Origin: DRKI01 sp011051875
GTDB taxonomy: Bacteria; Desulfobacterota; Desulfobulbia; Desulfobulbales; Desulfobulbaceae
Assembly (NCBI GenBank): GCA_026990385.1
Contig: JALXDL010000008.1
Coordinates: 25,643 to 89,642 of the forward strand
DNA: 64,000 bases
Reading direction: 5' to 3'
Below the pieces are notes generated by a model. That model was not told the origin of the DNA, did no database searches, and worked only from the letters and a program-made list of their open reading frames with translations. Both the position numbers and the translations under genes were made by a program. The first letter of the stretch is position 1. Each line of letters begins with the position of its first letter. This document shows, piece after piece, positions 26,288 through 35,327 of the stretch.

Positions 26288-27640
26288 ATGTCCAAGCACA
26301 ACAGGAAAGACAAGTATCTGCGATCCGCACGGCTCGTACTCGAGCATATCGCCGAGATCGCCGATGTCGCGTTCTGCGTCGAGCTCTGGGACGGCTGCAT
26401 CGTGCCGCTCGGCCGCAGCGCCGATTCCCACTTCTGTATCTGTATCAGGGACCCGGGCGTGCTGGGCTGCCTGCTGCGGCGGCCCACCCTCGAGACCCTG
26501 CTCCTGCTCTATGCCACCGGTGGCATTACCTACCGTGGCGGCGACCTGATCAGCTTCTACGAAAAGGCGCTCAAGCTTGATCACCCCACCGAGGGCATCA
26601 CCTCGAAGAAGCTGCGCAGGCGGCTCAACCGTACACTCATTCTCCGTGGTGGGCTGCCCCTCTTTCTCGCTGCCAGGGAAAAGCCGCGGATCTGCTGCTG
26701 GCAGGGCGACGAGGTGGGCCGCAAACCGGCAAGACGGGACGAGAAGGCCTTTGTCCAGTTCCACTACGACCTCTCCAACGAGTTTTACCAGCTCTTCCTC
26801 GATCCCGAGATGCAGTACTCCTGCGCCTACTTCACCGACTGGAACAACACCCTGGAACAGGCCCAGCAGGACAAGATGGAGATGATCTGCCGCAAGCTGC
26901 GGCTGCAGCCCGGTGACCGGTTCCTGGACATCGGCTGCGGCTGGGGCGGCCTGCTCTGCCACGCGGCCCGGAAGTACAAGGTCCGCGGACACGGCGTCAC
27001 CCTGTCGGAGAAACAGTACGAATTTGCGCGGGAAAAGGTAAAACGGCTGGGCCTGGAAGACCAGGTGAAGATCGAGCTGCGCGACTACCGCGAACTGGAC
27101 GGCGAATACGACAAGATCGCCAGCATCGGCATGTACGAGCACGTGGGCATACCCAACTACCCGGCCTACTTCGGCAAGATGCGCGACCTGCTCCGGGACC
27201 GCGGCATCTTCCTCAACCACGGCATCACCAAGCCGGCCCAGCGCAGCAAGCGGGAGTTCAAGCGCATCTCGCCCGGACGCCGCATCATCCTCAAGTATGT
27301 CTTCCCTGGCTCCGACCTGGACCACATCGGACACACCCTGGAGGTGATGGAGGCCTGTGGCTTCGAGATCCACGACGTGGAGTCCTGGCGAGAGCACTAC
27401 GGCCTCACCACCAGGATGTGGTGCCAGCGCCTGGAAAAGAACGCGGAAAAGGGTGTCGCGCTGGTGGGCAAGGAACGGTTCCGGATGTGGCTCGCCTACC
27501 TGGCCGGGGTCTCGTTCGCCTTCTACGACGGATCGCTGGGCATCTTCCAGGCCGTGGCCACGAAACGCGACGGCCGGCCGGCATCGCGGATGCCGCCCAC
27601 CCGGGCCGATCTCTACCGCGACTGGCCCTCAGGCAGTTGA
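26288..27640 (+). CDS. Cyclopropane-fatty-acyl-phospholipid synthase
   Basis: A 450-residue CFA synthase. The N-terminal region (about 10-110) is the lipid-binding SCP2-like part. The C-terminal SAM-dependent methyltransferase has motif I as LDIGCGWGGLLCHAA, preceded by FHYDLSNEFYQLFLDPEMQYSCAYF, a hallmark of the family. SIGMYEHVG (substrate and bicarbonate site region) and GITKPA are also present. It adds a methylene bridge to unsaturated acyl chains in membrane phospholipids, a stationary-phase and acid/solvent-stress trait that fits next to the efflux operon. The ribosome site is AGGAG, nine bases before 26288. It converges on the SPFH gene with only 31 bases between. Confidence 0.9.
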   Translation: MSKHNRKDKYLRSARLVLEHIAEIADVAFCVELWDGCIVPLGRSADSHFCICIRDPGVLGCLLRRPTLETLLLLYATGGITYRGGDLISFYEKALKLDHPTEGITSKKLRRRLNRTLILRGGLPLFLAAREKPRICCWQGDEVGRKPARRDEKAFVQFHYDLSNEFYQLFLDPEMQYSCAYFTDWNNTLEQAQQDKMEMICRKLRLQPGDRFLDIGCGWGGLLCHAARKYKVRGHGVTLSEKQYEFAREKVKRLGLEDQVKIELRDYRELDGEYDKIASIGMYEHVGIPNYPAYFGKMRDLLRDRGIFLNHGITKPAQRSKREFKRISPGRRIILKYVFPGSDLDHIGHTLEVMEACGFEIHDVESWREHYGLTTRMWCQRLEKNAEKGVALVGKERFRMWLAYLAGVSFAFYDGSLGIFQAVATKRDGRPASRMPPTRADLYRDWPSGS

Positions 27641-27671
27641 GCCGGGGGCGTCATAAGCCGTCCCGGGCCCC

Positions 27672-28607
27672 TCAGGAAGACGGGGCTGGCCGGCTGTCGG
27701 TCTGCCGGAGCGTGGACATGGCCGTGGCCACCATGGAGGCGACATCGGTGAGGTTGCCGGGCAGAATCATGGTATTGTTCTCGCGGGCCAGCTTGCCGAA
27801 CTGGTCCAGGTACTTCTTGGCCACATCGAGGTTCGCGGCATCGTGACCACCGGGCGCGGCCAGGGCGGCCGCCACCTTGCGCAGTCCCTCGGCCGTGGCC
27901 CCGGCCACCTTGAGAATCTCCTGGGCCCGGCCCTCGGCCTCGTTGATCCGTTTCATCTTCTCACCCTCGGACAGGGCGATGGCCTCGGCCCGTTCGCCCT
28001 CGGCCCGGTTGATCAGGGCCTGCTTCTCACCCTCGGAGCGGGCGATCTCGGCCCGTTTCTCCCGCTCGGCCCGCATCTGTTTCTCCATGGCCTCCAGGAC
28101 CGAGCGTGGCGGCTGAATGTCCTTGATCTCGTAACGCAGGACCTTGACCCCCCAGTTCTGGGCCGCCTCGTCCAGGGCGTCCACCACCTGCTGGTTGAGC
28201 GTCTCCCGGGCCTCGAAGGTATTGTCCAGGGTTATCTTGCCGATGGCCGAGCGGAGGCTGGTCTGGGCCAGCTGGATGGCCGCGAACCGGTAGTCCTCGA
28301 TGCCGTAGGCGGACTGGCGGGCATTGATCACCTGCAGGTAGAGCACCCCGTCCACCTCCATGGTCACGTTGTCCGCCGTGATGCAGGTCTGGGCCGGGAT
28401 GTCGATGGGCTCCTCCTTGAGGCTGCGCTTGTAGGCCACCCGGTCGAGAAAGGGAATTAGGATGTGGAAGCCGGCGCTCAGGGTATCGCGATATTTGCCC
28501 AGCCGCTCGATCACGTATTCATTGCGCTGCGGCACGACCACCGCGGTCTTGATAAGCAGAACGATGACAAAAACAACAAATACCGCAACTCCAACAAGCA
28601 TTTCCAT
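27672..28607 (-). CDS. SPFH/Band 7 (stomatin/QmcA-like) membrane protein
   Basis: A 311-residue stomatin-like protein. An N-terminal membrane helix (about 3-21) is followed by a Band 7 domain (VVVPQRNEYVIERLGKY, about 24-190) and a long charged helical region with alternating GEKQALINRAEGERAEAIAL repeats that drive oligomerisation. The last 60 residues are less regular. QmcA-type SPFH proteins build large ring or cage assemblies with NfeD partners in membrane microdomains. The ribosome site GGAGGAAAAC precedes the ATG at 28607. The ATG overlaps the stop of the NfeD gene (TGATG), so the two are made together. Confidence 0.92.
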   Translation of the reverse strand: MEMLVGVAVFVVFVIVLLIKTAVVVPQRNEYVIERLGKYRDTLSAGFHILIPFLDRVAYKRSLKEEPIDIPAQTCITADNVTMEVDGVLYLQVINARQSAYGIEDYRFAAIQLAQTSLRSAIGKITLDNTFEARETLNQQVVDALDEAAQNWGVKVLRYEIKDIQPPRSVLEAMEKQMRAEREKRAEIARSEGEKQALINRAEGERAEAIALSEGEKMKRINEAEGRAQEILKVAGATAEGLRKVAAALAAPGGHDAANLDVAKKYLDQFGKLARENNTMILPGNLTDVASMVATAMSTLRQTDSRPAPSS

Positions 28608-29065
28608 CAGTTTTCCTCCCTGTTCGACTCTAGGGGAACGACCCTGACCAGCAGGCCCTTCTGTTCGACAATCCTCACCACCGTGCCGGAAACGATCTTC
28701 TCCTCCGCCGCAGCCCGCCAGAACGAGCCGCCATACTTGACCTGTCCTTCGGCCGGCGGCACGATGTCCCGGGTCACAATGCCGCTGACCGATGCGGGTT
28801 GGACCGTGGCCGAATCGTCTTCCTGCAGGCTCCGGCCGCTGAAAATGGTGCGCAGCCAGGAACGGAGCAGGAGAAGAAACACCAGCGAGCTGACGATGAA
28901 CAGGCCGAGCTGAGCGGAGAGGGAACAATCGACAAACCAGAGCACCAGGGCCACGCACCAGGCACCGATGCCGAAAAAGAAGACAATGAAACCCGGCAGG
29001 GCCAGTTCGGTGACAAAAAACAGGATACCGGCCAGGAACCAGGCAAGAATGGGCGAGATGACCAT
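28607..29065 (-). CDS. Short NfeD-type membrane protein, partner of the SPFH protein
   Basis: A 152-residue short-form NfeD (NfeD1b-like). It has two or three hydrophobic helices (about 4-75: ILAWFLAGILFFVTELALPG, IVFFFGIGAWCVALVLWFVD, LGLFIVSSLVFLLLL) and a C-terminal OB-fold domain (about 90-150) with SGIVTRDIVPPAEGQVKYGG and GTVVRIVEQKGLLVRVVPL. It would act as scaffold for the SPFH oligomer. The start is uncertain: 29065 begins right at the first helix but has no good ribosome site, and an ATG at 29158 is an alternative. The stop overlaps the SPFH start by one base. Confidence 0.85.
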   Translation of the reverse strand: MVISPILAWFLAGILFFVTELALPGFIVFFFGIGAWCVALVLWFVDCSLSAQLGLFIVSSLVFLLLLRSWLRTIFSGRSLQEDDSATVQPASVSGIVTRDIVPPAEGQVKYGGSFWRAAAEEKIVSGTVVRIVEQKGLLVRVVPLESNREEN

Positions 29066-29247
29066 GACAGAAAGACCGTGAAATGTGCAGGGCAGCCCCC
29101 GGGAGCCGGACGCATGACGGCATGCGGAACAATCCGGGGTCGCGGTAGTTATCGGCATTGTCCGGAGGACCCTCTCTGCTGTGATGGTATCACAAGGATC
29201 TTTCCGAAAGCAAGAATCGATTGAAGGTATCGGCGGACCAGGCGCTC

Positions 29248-32200
29248 CTACTGCCTGCCACCGGGGGCGGACGGTGCCGCGCCGGCCGCCTCCGCCCGCT
29301 GCAGGAAGAGCCGCCACTGGTGCTGCACCGCCTCGATGTCCGCAGCATAGTTCCGCTCCGCACCCTGTTTCGCCGCCTGCTCCATCCCGCCCACACCGGC
29401 AGCCATGTGCTCCAGGCCCAGGTTGAAAAAGGAACCCTTCACCTTGTGCGCGATCTCGCCGATACGGGAGATTTCCGCAGCCTCCGCCGCTGCGGCAAGC
29501 CGGGCCAGGTCCTGTTCAATACCCCTGCAGGTGGTGGCGATCAGGGTCGTCACCTGTTCTTCCGTAAAGGGATACCGCGTTCGCAGGAACCGGCGCACCG
29601 ATGCCATGGTCGGAACCGCCGGCTGCTGTTCCGGCCGGTCCCGGCGGTCATCGTCCACACCTGGCCCCCTGCTTTCCGATCCGAAAAAATCGGCCAGGAT
29701 ATGGAGGAGCTGGCCGCGCTGGAAGGGCTTGGCAAGATAGGCATCCATGCCGGCCTGCCGGCACCGCTCCCTGTCGTCCTGCATGGCATTGGCGGTCAGG
29801 GCGACGATGGGGATCCTCTTTCCCCGGATCGCCCGGTGCAGCCCGGACATCAGGTCTCCATATTTTTCCGCCAGCCCGGCAGGGGGGGACAGGGTCTCTT
29901 CTTCGCAGCAGCGGATGATACGGGTGGCGGTCAGACCGTCCATTTCCGGCATCTGCATGTCCATGAACACCAGGTCGAACCTGGTCCCGGCCATCTGCCC
30001 GAGGGCGGCCAGGCCGTTGTCCGCCACCTGGATCCTGTGGCCGTCCTGCTCCAGGATCAGCCGCAGGATATCCTGGTTGGCCTTGTTGTCATCAACAATG
30101 AGCACGGCCAGTCCGGGACCATCCCAGCCGGTACGGGCGTCGATTCCCCTGGACAGGCGGTCCTGCTGCTCTGATGCAACGCCGCAGGTGATGGTGAAGA
30201 AAAAGGTGGTACCCACCCCGGGCTCGCTCTCGAACCAAATCCGGCCACCCATGAGTGTACACAGCTCACGGCAGATGGACAGCCCCAGCCCGGTGCCGGC
30301 GGAGCGTCGGCGCCTGGACAGGTCCGCCTGGGTGAAGGCCTCGAAGAGCCGGTCCTGCCGGCCGCGGGGAATACCTTCGCCGGTATCGCGGACCGTGCAC
30401 AGCAGACGCACCCGGTTTCCCTGCCGCTGGTCCACCGCGACACTGATCGTGACCTCGCCCCGGGTTGTAAACTTGATACTGTTGCCGGTCAGGTTGAGGA
30501 AGATCTGCTTGATCCGCAGGGCATCCGCGATCAGGGCCCCTGGCACGTCATCGGCAATGCTGCAGCGGAAGCGAACCCCCTTTCTCCTGAACTGGCTGGA
30601 GAGCATCTCGCCCACCTCCCTGACCAGTTCTCGGATGGCAAAGGGAAATTCATCCAGGACCAGTTGCCCGGCCTCGATCTTTGACAGGTCAAGCAGGTTG
30701 TTGAGCAGGTTGAGAAGAAAATCGGCCGCTTGCCGCCCGGAGGCCACCAGTCCGGCCTGTTCCGGGTTCAGCTTCATGTCCTGCAGCAGGTCAAAGGTCC
30801 CCATGATGCCATGCAGCGGGGTGCGGATATCATGGCTGATGTTGGCCAGCAGCCGGCTTTTCATCTCGCTGGCCTCCTCGGCCTCTTTCTGGGCCCGGAC
30901 CAGCTCCTGCTCGTACTTCTTCCGCCGGGTGATATCGTCGACGATCCAGATGACCCCCCGGCCCGGGTCCGAGGTGTCCAGGGCCTTGCCGTTGAGGGAG
31001 ACCCAGAAGATGGATCCGTCTTTCTTCCGCAGACGCAGCTCCTTCTTGAAGATCCTGTTCCTGTTGGCCGGATCGAGGAACCACCGGCCGACCTGCCGGT
31101 AGGCTTCAGGGTCGGGATAGATCATCTCCGTCGACTTGCCCAGGACCTCGTCCGCCGACTCGAAACCGAACATCTCCAGGCCGGACTGGTTGACCCAGGC
31201 AAAGCGGCGATCGATGATGATCGCGATACCGAAGCCGGCATACTCGACAACGAACTGCAGCTTGTCGCTCTCTTCCTCCAGCCTGCGGCTGATGGTACGC
31301 CGCTCGGTGATGTCCTCCTTGATGGCGATGTAATGGGTGATTTCGTTTTCTTCGTTGAAAATCGGCGAGATGGTCGCCTCTTCCCAGAAGAGCTCCCCGC
31401 TCTTTTTCCGGTTGCAGAGGGTCCCTTTCCAGGTTCGACCGCTGCTGATGGTCTGCCAGAGTTCGCTGTAGACCGCATCATCCTGGACGCCGGACTTGAG
31501 CAGCCGCGGATTCTCGCCCAGCACCTCCTCGCTGCTGTACCCTGTAACAGTGCAGAAGTAGGGATTGACATAGATAATCCTGCCATCCCTGTCCGTGATC
31601 ACCATACTGTTGCCGCTCTGTTCCACGGCCTGGGAGAAAAGGCGCAGTTTGCCCTCGCTCTCGGCCAGGGCATCCGACTGTTGCAGCACGGTCCGGTGCC
31701 GCCGGTCCAGGAAAAAGACCAGCAGGCAGGCAACCACCAGCAGGCAGGCAAAGACCAGCAGCAGGCTGTTGTAGAGATCAAGCTGCCGGCGGTACTTCCG
31801 CTGGAACCAGGACTTCTTCACCATGTGGAGAAAATGGAGACCCGTGGAACCGAGCGGAGCGGCAAACAGGTAGTAGTCCTCGTCCGCCGCTGGCCGGGCG
31901 AGGAAACCCGACTTCTGCAGCAGGTCCCAGGTGCCGGCGGCAAAGGGCAGCGGCTCGATGGCATCCACCGGCACCTGCCGCACCTTCCGGATGCCGGCCG
32001 CCAGTGCCGGGGTCAGGGGACCCAGGGTATGGACCGAGCCGCTGGTCACATCGACGAACAGCCCCTGACCGGTGGCAAGCCCGATCCGCAGGGATCCCTG
32101 CTCCTCGTCCCGGTTCCGGGGGATGAAAAAAAACGGCGTTCTGTCGAAGAAACCCGGATCGAGTTTCAGGACCGCCACTCCCAGGATCCTGTCTCCGCTC

Positions 32201-32703
32201 CGGATACGGCGGGAAAAATAGATACCGAGCTGGTGGGAAGTGATGCCACGCGCCACGTAGGTGGCCCTGCCCTGTGCCAGGGCACCGGTAAAATAGGGAC
32301 GAAAGCCGTAGTTCCTGCCGATGAAATCGGGACGGCTGGAAAAGACACAGGTTCCCCGGCTGTCAAGCAGGAAGACGGCCAGCAAATGGTCCATGGTGGC
32401 GATATTGGCGAGCATGGCGCCCACCATGCCGGCAGCGGCCCGGGTCGGCTCACGACCTTCTTCGATCCTGGCAAGGCTGGTCAGGATGACCGGATCGTTG
32501 ACAACCACGTTATTGATGCCCGTGATATCCCCGAGCCGGCCGGCAAGCCGTTCCGTTTCCAGTTGAAAAAACTGCCGGTAGACGGCGATCTCGTTGTCCC
32601 GGCGCTGCCGGTCGATATTGACGACCAGGAGCAGAACGACAGCAAGAATCACTGCCACCGAAATGACCGAACCGGAGACGATCAGTGAGGGCTTTCTCTT
32701 CAT
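29248..32703 (-). CDS. Membrane hybrid histidine kinase (Cache-PAS-PAS-HisKA-HATPase-REC-HPt)
   Basis: A 1151-residue phosphorelay kinase. Helices at about 8-30 and 312-332 flank an extracytoplasmic Cache-type domain. PAS domains lie at about 350-470 and 480-595. The phospho-acceptor is H624 (NISHDIRTPLHG), with N box N741 (LNLTGNS) and ATP lid GTGLGLSI. The receiver has VDDNKANQ and D915 (MDMQMPEMDG). The C-terminal HPt domain has H1086 in AHKVKGSFFNLG. All relay sites (H-D-H) are intact, so the protein can phosphorylate an external receiver, for instance the HD-GYP regulator encoded just upstream. That partner choice is an inference from position. The gap in front of it carries a copy of the two-hairpin leader element. 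Confidence 0.92.
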   Translation of the reverse strand: MKRKPSLIVSGSVISVAVILAVVLLLVVNIDRQRRDNEIAVYRQFFQLETERLAGRLGDITGINNVVVNDPVILTSLARIEEGREPTRAAAGMVGAMLANIATMDHLLAVFLLDSRGTCVFSSRPDFIGRNYGFRPYFTGALAQGRATYVARGITSHQLGIYFSRRIRSGDRILGVAVLKLDPGFFDRTPFFFIPRNRDEEQGSLRIGLATGQGLFVDVTSGSVHTLGPLTPALAAGIRKVRQVPVDAIEPLPFAAGTWDLLQKSGFLARPAADEDYYLFAAPLGSTGLHFLHMVKKSWFQRKYRRQLDLYNSLLLVFACLLVVACLLVFFLDRRHRTVLQQSDALAESEGKLRLFSQAVEQSGNSMVITDRDGRIIYVNPYFCTVTGYSSEEVLGENPRLLKSGVQDDAVYSELWQTISSGRTWKGTLCNRKKSGELFWEEATISPIFNEENEITHYIAIKEDITERRTISRRLEEESDKLQFVVEYAGFGIAIIIDRRFAWVNQSGLEMFGFESADEVLGKSTEMIYPDPEAYRQVGRWFLDPANRNRIFKKELRLRKKDGSIFWVSLNGKALDTSDPGRGVIWIVDDITRRKKYEQELVRAQKEAEEASEMKSRLLANISHDIRTPLHGIMGTFDLLQDMKLNPEQAGLVASGRQAADFLLNLLNNLLDLSKIEAGQLVLDEFPFAIRELVREVGEMLSSQFRRKGVRFRCSIADDVPGALIADALRIKQIFLNLTGNSIKFTTRGEVTISVAVDQRQGNRVRLLCTVRDTGEGIPRGRQDRLFEAFTQADLSRRRRSAGTGLGLSICRELCTLMGGRIWFESEPGVGTTFFFTITCGVASEQQDRLSRGIDARTGWDGPGLAVLIVDDNKANQDILRLILEQDGHRIQVADNGLAALGQMAGTRFDLVFMDMQMPEMDGLTATRIIRCCEEETLSPPAGLAEKYGDLMSGLHRAIRGKRIPIVALTANAMQDDRERCRQAGMDAYLAKPFQRGQLLHILADFFGSESRGPGVDDDRRDRPEQQPAVPTMASVRRFLRTRYPFTEEQVTTLIATTCRGIEQDLARLAAAAEAAEISRIGEIAHKVKGSFFNLGLEHMAAGVGGMEQAAKQGAERNYAADIEAVQHQWRLFLQRAEAAGAAPSAPGGRQ

Positions 32704-32847
32704 TGTCTGCCCGGGAAAACCGACAGCGAGCGTCTTGTGTTATGCCCCGCAATGCGAGCGCCGTGGGGGTTCATCAAGAAAGAACCACTTGTAATCAATG
32801 ATCTTTTCCATTGATAGATGGATGAAGCGCACGATTTGCCACTGCTC

Positions 32848-32936
32848 ACGGGATCAATACCCCGTTGTTTTCCTATCCTTGAAACGGCACGCCTGCACAG
32901 GTGCCTCCACCCGGTGCAGGCGTTCCGCTTCGCCAT
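32848..32936 (-). repeat. Two-hairpin leader element, copy 1 (before the hybrid kinase)
   Basis: The stems are CGCCTGCAC (32890-32898) with GTGCAGGCG (32914-32922), and ACGGG (32848-32852) with CCCGT (32861-32865). They are separated by 24 bases and followed by a CCGxTTCGCCAT block ending at 32936. The same stems, spacing and terminal block occur at 34229-34315. Read on the minus strand, the element lies in the 250-bp gap between the HD-GYP stop and the kinase start. Confidence 0.65.
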
Positions 32937-32953
32937 GGGCCCGCGCACCGGAT

Positions 32954-33982
32954 TCAGGTCCTTTTCGGCCTGTCGGCATACTCCTGCCTGATGGCAAGCC
33001 AGGCCGTCTCCTGGCGGACAAAGGAATCAACGATCCTCGGATCAAAGTGGCTGCCCCTGCCGGCGAGGATGATCTCCCTGGCCCGGCCGTGATCCACCGG
33101 GTCCTTGTAGCAGCGCCTGCTGCTGACGGCATCATAGACATCGGCCAGGGCGACGATGCGGGCGGAAACAGGTATCGCGTCCCCGCGCAGTCCCTGGGGA
33201 TAGCCGCTGCCGTCCCATTTTTCATGATGGTACATGGCCACCTGGTAGGCAACCAGCAGGTAGGGATCCCGGGTCTTCTCGTACAGTTCGAGGAGAATGC
33301 TGCCGCCGTACACGGTGTGCTCCTGCATGAGGCGAAACTCTTCGTCTGTCAGCGGTCCCGGCTTGTGCAGGATCTGGTCGGCCACCGAGACCTTGCCAAG
33401 ATCGTGGAGAGGACTGACCCGGGCGATCTCGTCTGCCAGCGGCACAGACAGGGCCAGCTCCGGGTGCTCGGCCTGAAGATCCATGGCAAGCAGGCGGGTA
33501 TACCCCTTGACCCGCTCGAGATGAAACCCGGTCTCCTGGCTCCTGTACTCGGCCAGCTTGGCCATGGACAGGATAAGCTCCTCCTGGCTCTCGAGCCGCA
33601 GCAGCCGTTCCCCGGCGGTGATCCGCAGGATCAGTTCATCCTGGAAAAAGGGCTTGGTCACGTAGTCGTCCGCGCCCAGGCGCAGGGCCCGGATGACGCT
33701 GTCCCGGTTGTCCTGGTTGGTCAGGACGACGATATAGGTGTATCGCCGCTCGGTGCCCCGGATCCTGCGGATCAGTTCCAGGCCGTCCATCTTGGGCATG
33801 CTCAGGTCGGTGATCACGTAACGGATCTCGGGATCGTCCTCAAGGAGCTGCAGGGCATGCCAGCCGTCCTCGGCCATGAAAACGCCGAAGTCCTCCGCCT
33901 CCAGCGCCATGCTGAGCAACAGGCGCTGGGAATCATCGTCTTCGACGATCAGAATCTTAGGTTTTTTCTGCCGTGTTTCCAT
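32954..33982 (-). CDS. Response regulator with HD-GYP c-di-GMP phosphodiesterase domain
   Basis: A 342-residue RpfG-type regulator. The N-terminal receiver (about 8-125) has VEDDDSQ, phospho-acceptor D59 (ITDLSMPKMDG) and the conserved lysine in VTKPF. The HD-GYP domain (about 135-335) has H193-D194 in PLHDLGK, followed by HHEKWDGSGYP (252-262), so the metal-binding and GYP signatures are complete. It would hydrolyse c-di-GMP when phosphorylated, opposing the two GGDEF enzymes elsewhere in the window. I chose the start at 33982, close to the receiver. An in-frame ATG at 34057 adds 25 low-complexity residues. The neighbouring hybrid kinase downstream is a plausible phospho-donor. Confidence 0.9.
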   Translation of the reverse strand: METRQKKPKILIVEDDDSQRLLLSMALEAEDFGVFMAEDGWHALQLLEDDPEIRYVITDLSMPKMDGLELIRRIRGTERRYTYIVVLTNQDNRDSVIRALRLGADDYVTKPFFQDELILRITAGERLLRLESQEELILSMAKLAEYRSQETGFHLERVKGYTRLLAMDLQAEHPELALSVPLADEIARVSPLHDLGKVSVADQILHKPGPLTDEEFRLMQEHTVYGGSILLELYEKTRDPYLLVAYQVAMYHHEKWDGSGYPQGLRGDAIPVSARIVALADVYDAVSSRRCYKDPVDHGRAREIILAGRGSHFDPRIVDSFVRQETAWLAIRQEYADRPKRT

Positions 33983-34228
33983 GTGGAGACCGTAGCCGGG
34001 TTGACGGACCGCCGGAGCTGCCGCCGGGGACGGTGGCCGGAGTCTTTGCGACGCCATCGGGATTTTCGGGATGTCACTCTTGCGTATTCTATACCAGGAA
34101 ACGCCTCCGGCACAAGGTATAACACGGAAATTCCGTGCTCATGGCCGCCCACCCGGGCTCCGGAAGCCACCCCTGTTCCCGCAAAGACCGGTTCGGTCTC
34201 ATGCCACTGCCGGGGCGTAACAGATCAC

Positions 34229-34315
34229 ACGGGTACCAACCCGTTGTCGGCACAGTCTCAAAACTGTACGCCTGCACAGGTGCCCCGAACCTGTGCAGGC
34301 GCGCCGATTCGCCAT
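34229..34315 (-). repeat. Two-hairpin leader element, copy 2 (before the HD-GYP gene)
   Basis: The stems are CGCCTGCACA (34269-34278) with TGTGCAGGCG (34292-34301), and ACGGGT (34229-34234) with ACCCGT (34239-34244). They are again separated by 24 bases and followed by CCGATTCGCCAT. The stems keep pairing where the sequence differs from copy 1. The surrounding 33983-34530 stretch is the divergent gap between the HD-GYP and FAH-family genes; I see no gene in it. Confidence 0.65.
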
Positions 34316-34530
34316 ACCCCCGGTATGCGGAGCGGCGCGAACTTCCCGCTGGACTCTCTTCACCCGGGACGCTATCATGCCAGGCACAGACGTACCCGTC
34401 CACCGGGGTGCTGCCACCGTGGTTTATCTCCGAATCGCAGGCAGGTACGCCCAGACAGCCACCCCATTCCCCAGCCACGGTCCACAGACCGGAGCAGGCC
34501 GGCTTTTCCGGCCGACAAGGAGTTTCGTCC

Positions 34531-35247
34531 ATGAAAGTCACCCTGCCCATGAAAAACGGCACCCCGGTACCCCTCCGGCCGACCAAGATCATCGCCCTGG
34601 GCCTCAATTACCTGGAGCACATCCGGGAGAGCGGCTCGGTCAACGTGCAGAACTTCACCGGCGAGGTGCCCGAAGAGCCGGTGCTCTTTGCCAAGACCCC
34701 CAACGTCCTCATCGGTCCGGACGAGACCATCATCCTGCCCGCCCTGCTCGACCGCTACCGGTTCGAGTCTCCGCGCACCGACTACGAGGGCGAACTGGCC
34801 CTCGTCATCCGGGACCGGATCAAGGACGTCAGCGAGGAGGAGGCCATGGCCCATGTCCTGGGCTTTACCTGCTTCAACGACGTCAGCCAGCGCAACTTCC
34901 AGCGCTCGGACAAGGCGGGCTGGTTCCGCGGCAAGTCCCTGGATACCTTCGGTCCCATCGGGCCGGTCATCGTGGCGCCGGACGAGATCGGCGATCCGCA
35001 GAACCTGTGCATCCGCACCCGTCTCAACGGCCGGGTGGTCCAGGAGGCCTCCACCCGCCAGATGATCTTCCCCATCCCGGCCATCATCGCCTTTGTCTCG
35101 GCCAACTTCACCCTGGAGCCGGGCGACATCATCACCACCGGCACCCCCAGCGGTGTGGGACCGCTGACCGACGGCGACGTGGTGGAGGTGGAGATCGAAA
35201 AGATCGGCATTCTCCGTAACCCGGTGCGGGCGGAAAAACGGGCATAG
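34531..35247 (+). CDS. Fumarylacetoacetate hydrolase (FAH) family enzyme
   Basis: A 238-residue single-domain FAH-fold protein. Family motifs are KIIALGLNYLEH, PVLFAKTPNVLIGP, the metal-site segment DYEGELALVI (D and E ligands), GFTCFNDVSQRNFQ, KSLDTFGPIGP and TTGTPSGVGPL. Members of this size include acylpyruvases, oxaloacetate tautomerases/decarboxylases and catabolic hydratases. The sequence does not decide between them. The ribosome site AAGGAG precedes the ATG at 34531. It stands alone between a divergent HD-GYP gene and a convergent ilvD, and ends in a very strong terminator. Confidence 0.88.
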   Translation: MKVTLPMKNGTPVPLRPTKIIALGLNYLEHIRESGSVNVQNFTGEVPEEPVLFAKTPNVLIGPDETIILPALLDRYRFESPRTDYEGELALVIRDRIKDVSEEEAMAHVLGFTCFNDVSQRNFQRSDKAGWFRGKSLDTFGPIGPVIVAPDEIGDPQNLCIRTRLNGRVVQEASTRQMIFPIPAIIAFVSANFTLEPGDIITTGTPSGVGPLTDGDVVEVEIEKIGILRNPVRAEKRA

Positions 35248-35265
35248 CGGGGAGGGTGAAAAGAC

Positions 35266-35307
35266 AAAGCCCTGGACGGCGGCCGCCGTCCAGGGCTTTT
35301 TTTTCTT
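35266..35307 (+). terminator. Strong intrinsic terminator between the FAH-family gene and ilvD
   Basis: A perfect 15-bp stem (35266-35280 with 35285-35299) has a GGCC loop and is followed by a run of T on the plus strand to about 35305. It ends the FAH transcript. On the minus strand it lies just after ilvD and may serve both genes. Confidence 0.92.
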
Positions 35308-35327
35308 TATTCCTGGCGGACAGGGAG

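Noticed and set aside
32700..32948. Small minus-strand frame through leader copy 1 with a translation resembling one through copy 2 (34199-34417)
   Set aside because: The shared peptide (ACTGxxHLCRR) follows from the shared DNA stems. There is no ribosome site, and lengths and C-termini differ.
32848..34315. Interpretation of the repeated leader element as a c-di-GMP-I (GEMM) riboswitch
   Set aside because: The conserved GEMM core and tetraloop-receptor sequences are not present. The element has two simple stems instead.
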